Part shown: in pieces, positions 5,076-8,872 of the stretch
Position numbering within the stretch: position 1 is the first letter of the stretch
Layout: every line of letters starts with the position of its first letter
Assembly: GCA_011524785.1 (NCBI GenBank)
Contig: WTJQ01000591.1
Span: forward strand, 1 to 8,872
Direction: 5' to 3'
From: Planctomycetota bacterium
Lineage (GTDB): Bacteria; Planctomycetota; UBA1135; GCA-002686595
DNA length: 8,872 bases
The notes under the pieces: generated by a model
The model's input: only the letters and a program-made list of their open reading frames with translations
Told to the model about the DNA's origin: nothing
Databases searched by the model: none
Made by a program: the position numbers and the translations under genes

Positions 5076-7064
5076 ATGGAGTCTCGTCCCCTACGCCGGT
5101 CCGTGAACTGCGAACTCGCCCGCGCGTTCCGGATCGCGGCGCTGCTCGCGCTCGGTTCGCAGGGCCTGGCCCAGGAGCCGCTCCCGCGACCCGATGGCGA
5201 GGAGGCGGACATGCGCCAGCCGGTGCAGGTGTACGTCCTCCTCGGCCAGTCGAACATGCTGGGGTTCGGCAAGGTCTCGGGCCTCGAGGCCGCCTGCCGG
5301 GACAAGGGGCTCTACCCCTACCTCGTCGAGGAGGACGGCAGCTGGACCGTGCGCAGGGACGTCCGCTACGTGCGGGTGATGTGCTCGGGGTCCGGTCCGA
5401 GCACCACCTACAACAACGACTGGCTGACGGTCAGCGGCAACTTCGGGCCCGAGCTGGGGATCGGCCACCACGTGGGGCACGTGACCGAGGCCCCGGTGCT
5501 GCTGCTGAAGTCCTGCATCGGCAACCGCAGCCTCGGCTACGACCTGCTGCCCCCGAACGCCAAGGGGTACGAGGGCCCGCGCGATCCCTCGAAGCGACCG
5601 CGCTCGGGGCCCTGGTACGCGGGCGTCCAGTACGACGGCGACGTCGCGGCGGCGAAGGCGGTCCTGAAGGACCTGTCCAGCCACTACCCGGGTGCCCGGA
5701 GCTACGAGGTGGCGGGGTTCTTCTGGTGGCAGGGGGACAAGGACTTCCGCAACGCCGAGCATGCCGCCGCCTACGAGGAGAACCTGCTCCTCCTGATCGA
5801 GTCGCTGCGCAAGGACTTCGAGGCGCCCGAGGCCCGCTTCGTGTGCGCGACCCTGGGCCAGACCCGCAAGGGCGCGACGGGACCCCTCGGACAGATCCTC
5901 GACGCCCAGCTGGCCATCGACGGTGACGCCGGCAAGTACCCCGCCCACCGCGGCCTGGTCGCCTCCGTCTACACCAACCCGCTCATCACGGGCGGCAGCT
6001 CCAGCGGTCACTACGGGGGGAGCGCCGAGACCTACATGAACGTCGGCGTGGGGATGGGCGAGGCCATGGCGCGCCTGATCCTGGCCGCGGGCGGCGCGCC
6101 CGTTCGCATCCCGGGCGTCGAGGCGGAGGAGCTCCAGGGCTCCCTGCGGAGGATCCACACCGCCCTGTCGGAGGGCCGCCTCGCGGAGGCCGACCGGCTC
6201 CTCGCCGGGTTCACCGAGGGGGGCGCCGACCGAGGAACGGAGGAGACGGAGGTCGCCGGGCAGCTGCGGGCATTCCTCGAGGAGCGCGTGACCCGCACGC
6301 TCGAGGATCTGCAGGCCCTCCAGGACGCCGAGGACTACTGCGCCCTGCGGGACGAGCTCGCCGAGGCGCGCGAGACCCACGAGGGCGTGGCCGCCTTCGA
6401 CGCGGCCGCCGAGTTCTGGAGCAACCTGCTGCGCAGCGAGTCCGTGGCGGCCGAGCTGGCTGCGGGGGACGCGCTCGGGGCGATCCTCGACCGTAAGGAG
6501 CGGCTCGACCTCGCCTCCTACCACGGGCGTCTTGCGGGCTTCATCGAGCAGAACGGGGACACGCTCTCCGCCAGGCGCGCGCGAGCCGAGCTCGCCTCGG
6601 TCGAGGCCTTGGCCCAGGACTTCGTGGACGAGATGGCGGAGCTCGCCGCAGTGGGGGACCACTACACCCGCTACGAGCGCATCAAGGAGGCCAAGCGCGG
6701 CCTCGCCGGGATCCCGGCCTTCGACGAGGCCAACAGGCTGTGGGTGGACCAGGCCAAGCACCCAGCCGTCCGGGACTCGATCGCGGACGGCAAGGCCTAT
6801 GCCGCGATCTTCGAGGACGTGGCCGAGGCCGACGAGCAGCTCGAGAAGGACCTGGCGCGGAGCGAGCGGACCAAGAGCCCGAGCAAGCGCAAGAAGGCGG
6901 AGGAGAAGGCGCGGGCGAGCCACGAGAAGAAGCTCGCGGGACTCGAGGCCCGCCTCGAGAAGATCTCCGACCGCAGCCCCGGGACCTACTACGGAGAGGC
7001 CGCTCTACGGAGCCGGCAGTCCTACGCCGAGTCGAAGGGCAAGGCGCTCGTCGACAGGCGCTGA
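5076..7064 (+). CDS. Secreted sialate O-acetylesterase-like (SASA/SGNH) protein with duplicated helical C-terminal region
   Basis: The 662-residue protein has a Sec-type signal peptide (basic residues up to 19, hydrophobic 20-32, likely cut near A32-Q33), so it acts outside the cytoplasm. Residues about 50-330 form an SGNH/SASA esterase domain. GQSNM (57-61) holds the nucleophile S59; GPELG (124-128), LLKSCIGNRSL (about 143-153) and WWQGDKD (217-223) follow; GHYGGSAETYMNVG (from 311) holds the probable catalytic H312. The family removes acetyl groups from sialic acid or other sugars; here the substrate is unknown and may be a plant or algal polysaccharide. The usual Asp three residues before the catalytic His is absent, and WQGE is WQGD. 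Residues 340-662 are charged, helical and of no recognised family. Segments 409-478 and 517-586 are an ungapped duplicate pair, and a Lys/Glu-rich coiled-coil-like stretch spans about 587-635. The upstream gap is 112 bases; a phosphatase gene follows after 11 bases. Confidence 0.88.
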   Translation: MESRPLRRSVNCELARAFRIAALLALGSQGLAQEPLPRPDGEEADMRQPVQVYVLLGQSNMLGFGKVSGLEAACRDKGLYPYLVEEDGSWTVRRDVRYVRVMCSGSGPSTTYNNDWLTVSGNFGPELGIGHHVGHVTEAPVLLLKSCIGNRSLGYDLLPPNAKGYEGPRDPSKRPRSGPWYAGVQYDGDVAAAKAVLKDLSSHYPGARSYEVAGFFWWQGDKDFRNAEHAAAYEENLLLLIESLRKDFEAPEARFVCATLGQTRKGATGPLGQILDAQLAIDGDAGKYPAHRGLVASVYTNPLITGGSSSGHYGGSAETYMNVGVGMGEAMARLILAAGGAPVRIPGVEAEELQGSLRRIHTALSEGRLAEADRLLAGFTEGGADRGTEETEVAGQLRAFLEERVTRTLEDLQALQDAEDYCALRDELAEARETHEGVAAFDAAAEFWSNLLRSESVAAELAAGDALGAILDRKERLDLASYHGRLAGFIEQNGDTLSARRARAELASVEALAQDFVDEMAELAAVGDHYTRYERIKEAKRGLAGIPAFDEANRLWVDQAKHPAVRDSIADGKAYAAIFEDVAEADEQLEKDLARSERTKSPSKRKKAEEKARASHEKKLAGLEARLEKISDRSPGTYYGEAALRSRQSYAESKGKALVDRR

Positions 7065-7075
7065 ACCCCGTGACC

Positions 7076-8527
7076 ATGCTGACCCCCTTCCTGCTCCTGC
7101 TTCCCTGTCTGCCGCAGCCGCAGTTCGACGGACCTCAGCCGCCGGTGCAGGAGGTCGAGGCTTCCGAGGACCCGAGTGCCGTCCACATGGCCACCGGGGT
7201 CAAGGTGGGCGAGGTCACGGGGACGAGCGCCGTGGTCTGGACCCGGCTGACCGTCGCGCCCGAGGCGAACTTCGGCGGAGCGCCCTGGGCGGACGACGCG
7301 CAGGCCGTACCGGAGGGGCTGACCCTGGCGGCGATGGAGGGCGCGGTCCCCGGTGCCCCGGGCGAGGTGAGGCTCCGCTGGCGAAAGGCTGGCGAGGAGG
7401 GCTTCCGCCACGAGACCCCCTGGACCGCGGTCGATCCCGCGCGTGACTTCACGGCCCAGTTCACGCTGACGGAGGGGATCGAGCCGGGGGAGCATTACTT
7501 CGTCGCGATCTCCGCCCGTCCACCGGGCGCGCAGGAGGGCTCGCTCCTCCAGCTGGCCGGCTTCCGGACTCCTCCCGGCCCCGCGGTCCAGGCGCCTGCG
7601 CGCTTCACGGTGGTCTCGTGCCAGTCCTGGCGGCGTCGCGACGACCCCGCCAATGGGCACCGCATCTACCCCGTCATGCAGGGGCTGGATCCAGACTTCC
7701 TCGTGCACACGGGCGACGTCGTCTACTACGACAAGCCGGGCCCCTTCGCGAAGTCGCCCGAGCTGGCGCGCCACAAGTGGAACAGGCTCTACGCGCTGCC
7801 CTTCGAGCGTGCGTTCCACGAGCGCGTGCCGACGTGGTTCATGACCGACGACCACGACGTCCTCAAGAACGACTGTTGGCCCGGGCAGTCCTATGGGGAG
7901 ATCTCGTGGGAGGAGGGCCTGGACCTCTACCGCGAGCAGACCCCGAGCGGCCCGCGCCCCTACCGACGCGTGCGCTGGGGGCGTGACCTCGAGGTCTGGT
8001 TCATGGAGGGGCGCGCCTTCCGCAGCCCCAACCGCATGCCGGACGGTCCGGACAAGTCGATCTGGGGCGCCGAGCAGAAGGCCTGGTTCAAGCGCACCTT
8101 CGCGGAGTCCGACGCGACCTTCCGCGTGCTGGTCTCCTCGACCCCGATCGTGGGGCCGGATCGCGGCAACAAGAACGACAACCACGCCAACAAGGGCTTC
8201 CGGACCGAGGGTGATGAGCTGCGCTCGTACCTGGCCGAGCACGACGACGTCTTCGTGATCTGTGGCGACCGGCACTGGCAGTACGTGAGCCAGGACCCGG
8301 CCTCGGGCGTGTGGGAGTTCGCCTGCGGTCCCAGCACCGACGCCCACGCCGGCGGCTTCAGCGAGAGGAACCGCTCGGAGGCCCACCGCTACCTGAAGGT
8401 CTGCGGCGGCTTCCTCGAGGTCGTGCTGGAGTACGAGGAGGGGCAGCCGCGCCTCCTGTTCCAGCACCGGGGCGTGGACGGCGAGGTGCTCCACGCGGAC
8501 CGCCGCCTGCCGACCCGCGGTCGCTGA
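7076..8527 (+). CDS. phoD: Exported PhoD-like alkaline phosphatase / phosphodiesterase (metallophosphatase)
   Basis: This 483-residue protein has a short hydrophobic N-terminus (LTPFLLLLPCLP) suggesting export. A beta-sandwich PhoD_N-like domain spans about 37-175 and opens with the family pattern GVKVGEVTGTSAVVWTRLT. The metallophosphatase domain starts at FTVVSCQSW (177-185), followed by HTGDVVYYD (211-219, metal ligand D214), TDDHDVLKND (257-266) and ICGDRHWQYVS (395-405), which match the family's GD, DDHE and GD-H blocks. PhoD enzymes release phosphate from phosphomono- and diesters, including teichoic-acid-like polymers, usually with Ca and Fe. It lacks the C-terminal extension of Bacillus PhoD and is about 100 residues shorter. 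The frame is open well into the upstream gene, but ATG 7076 (or GTG 7070, two codons earlier) is the first start after the esterase stop and gives an export signal. It lies 11 bases after the esterase, so the two are almost surely co-transcribed. Confidence 0.92.
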   Translation: MLTPFLLLLPCLPQPQFDGPQPPVQEVEASEDPSAVHMATGVKVGEVTGTSAVVWTRLTVAPEANFGGAPWADDAQAVPEGLTLAAMEGAVPGAPGEVRLRWRKAGEEGFRHETPWTAVDPARDFTAQFTLTEGIEPGEHYFVAISARPPGAQEGSLLQLAGFRTPPGPAVQAPARFTVVSCQSWRRRDDPANGHRIYPVMQGLDPDFLVHTGDVVYYDKPGPFAKSPELARHKWNRLYALPFERAFHERVPTWFMTDDHDVLKNDCWPGQSYGEISWEEGLDLYREQTPSGPRPYRRVRWGRDLEVWFMEGRAFRSPNRMPDGPDKSIWGAEQKAWFKRTFAESDATFRVLVSSTPIVGPDRGNKNDNHANKGFRTEGDELRSYLAEHDDVFVICGDRHWQYVSQDPASGVWEFACGPSTDAHAGGFSERNRSEAHRYLKVCGGFLEVVLEYEEGQPRLLFQHRGVDGEVLHADRRLPTRGR

Positions 8528-8578
8528 GATCCCTGGTTGCTCAGATGTCCGATCGCTGGGGTCCTGAGTCGCTGCAGC

Positions 8579-8595
8579 GCCGCGTGGCTCGCGGC
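8579..8595. terminator. Small GC hairpin in the convergent gap
   Basis: GCCGCG (8579-8584) and CGCGGC (8590-8595) pair around a TGGCT loop, between the stops of phoD (8527) and the convergent minus-strand gene (8597). The position suits a two-way terminator, but there is no T-run on either strand. The remaining bases of 8528-8596 show only a weak CTGAG/CTCAG inverted pair (8524-8544). Confidence 0.3.
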
Positions 8596-8596
8596 C

Positions 8597-8872
8597 TCAG
8601 AGGAACCGCACGGCGATCGCGTCGGTGAGGTTCGAGGTCGGCTGCGGGTTCGCGTCGCGGTACCAGGCCTGGAAGTGCCAGGTCTCCCCAGGCGTGATGG
8701 GGGTGCCCCCCGCGAGCGGGAGGTTCGTCGGATCGATCGTGAGGTCCGCCGTGCCCGCGGGGCCCGCCGTCGTGAGTTGGCCAGGCGCCGCGAAGCGGCC
8801 GAGGGGTGCCCCGAGGCAGAGGGTCCCCTGGGAACCTCCCAGGGGTCGGTGGCTCCCAGGGGACCCTCTGCC
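8597..8872 (-). CDS. C-terminal fragment of a probable surface/secreted protein with planctomycete-type tail
   Basis: A minus-strand frame is open from the right edge to a TGA at 8599-8597, giving the last 91 residues; the start lies beyond the window. It reads GGSQGTLCLGAPLGRF, then a Thr/Gly/Pro-rich beta-type stretch with DLTIDPTNLPL, and ends with PGETWHFQAWYRD, NPQPTSNLTDAIAVRF and a final Leu. I recognise this tail from the C-termini of many large, otherwise unrelated secreted proteins of Planctomycetota; it probably forms a beta domain serving surface attachment or secretion, a role that is inference. The protein's main function cannot be known from this fragment. The residues upstream of GGSQG are encoded inside a perfect inverted repeat at the edge and look unlike the family (an NPGGSQG context is expected from memory), so the first 8-10 residues may be artefactual. 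The gene is convergent with phoD. Confidence 0.8.
   Translation of the reverse strand, partial: GRGSPGSHRPLGGSQGTLCLGAPLGRFAAPGQLTTAGPAGTADLTIDPTNLPLAGGTPITPGETWHFQAWYRDANPQPTSNLTDAIAVRFL
8815..8872. repeat. Perfect 19-bp inverted repeat ending on the last base of the window
   Basis: GGCAGAGGGTCCCCTGGGA (8815-8833) is exactly complementary to 8854-8872, with a 20-base spacer. A second, nested hairpin uses the inner half of the left arm: CCCCTGGGA (8825-8833) pairs with TCCCAGGGG (8837-8845) across 3 bases, so TCCCAGGGG also recurs directly at 8854-8862. Because the outer arm reaches the window edge, the stem may be longer. It lies inside the partial minus-strand gene. Confidence 0.9.

Noticed and set aside
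1884..5106. Overlapping plus-strand open frames at 1884-3590 and 2779-5106, and a minus-strand frame at 3218-5023
   Set aside because: These cross the permease, intergenic gap and cryptochrome in wrong frames and translate to compositionally biased sequence without domains.
5091..6923. 610-codon minus-strand frame antisense to the esterase
   Set aside because: It is a mirror frame of GC-rich codons; the plus strand carries the signal peptide, GQSNM and WWQGD motifs.
6740..7075. N-terminal extension of the phoD frame back to ATG 6740
   Set aside because: It would overlap the end of the esterase gene by over 320 bases and bury the hydrophobic export signal; ATG 7076 (or GTG 7070) is the sensible start.
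7076..7123. Lipoprotein signal (LLLPC) at the PhoD N-terminus
   Set aside because: Pro occupies the position before Cys11, where the lipobox needs a small residue such as Gly, Ala or Ser; it is better read as a short ordinary export signal.
7022..8494. 490-codon minus-strand frame antisense to phoD
   Set aside because: It has no recognisable motif, while the plus frame carries all the metallophosphatase blocks.
8611..8628. Short plus-strand gene 8311-8628
   Set aside because: This is an out-of-frame overlap of the phoD end and the convergent gene, with Arg/Gly-rich text and no motif.

Overview
This is a very GC-rich bacterial window (third codon positions are almost all G or C) with six protein-coding genes, two of them cut by the window edges. 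The best lineage guess is Planctomycetota, possibly a marine or environmental genome. The reasons are a C-terminal tail of the GETWHFQAWYRD...TSNLTDAIAV type on the right-edge gene, a secreted sialate-O-acetylesterase-like protein with a long helical tail, a secreted PhoD-like phosphatase, and the lack of Shine-Dalgarno sequences at every start. This assignment rests on family recall, not on a search.

Layout. (1) 1-3272, minus strand: a two-gene operon, with a many-spanning permease (3272-1785) followed by a hydantoinase/oxoprolinase HyuA-type ATPase (1788 to beyond the left edge). The two overlap by 4 bases in a GTGA junction, so they are very likely translationally coupled and serve uptake plus ATP-dependent opening of a cyclic amide or a similar substrate. 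(2) 3273-3475: a 203-base divergent intergenic region with a short direct repeat and an imperfect hairpin. (3) 3476-4963, plus strand: a DASH-type cryptochrome/photolyase with an intact electron-transfer tryptophan triad; its stop codon sits in the loop of a 7-bp hairpin. (4) 4964-5075: a 112-base intergenic region with a repeated CCGCGCNTGCA motif and a possible -10 box close to the next start. (5) 5076-8527, plus strand: an operon of two exported hydrolases, an SGNH/SASA esterase with a duplicated 70-residue helical module in its C-terminal half, then, 11 bases later, a PhoD-family metallophosphatase. (6) 8528-8596: a convergent gap with a small hairpin. (7) 8597-8872, minus strand: the last 91 codons of a probable cell-surface or secreted protein. 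The window ends in a perfect 19-bp inverted repeat whose outer arm finishes on the last base.

Working together: the esterase/phosphatase pair looks like extracytoplasmic processing of acylated and phosphorylated polymers or phosphodiesters. The HyuA/permease pair looks like a small-molecule catabolic unit of unknown substrate. The cryptochrome is a stand-alone light-repair or light-sensing gene. I see no tRNA, rRNA, CRISPR array, transposase or phage gene. No intergenic stretch exceeds 300 bases. The most unusual items are the duplicated helical module, the planctomycete-type C-terminal tail, and the foldback repeat at the right edge, which may be biology or an assembly artefact.
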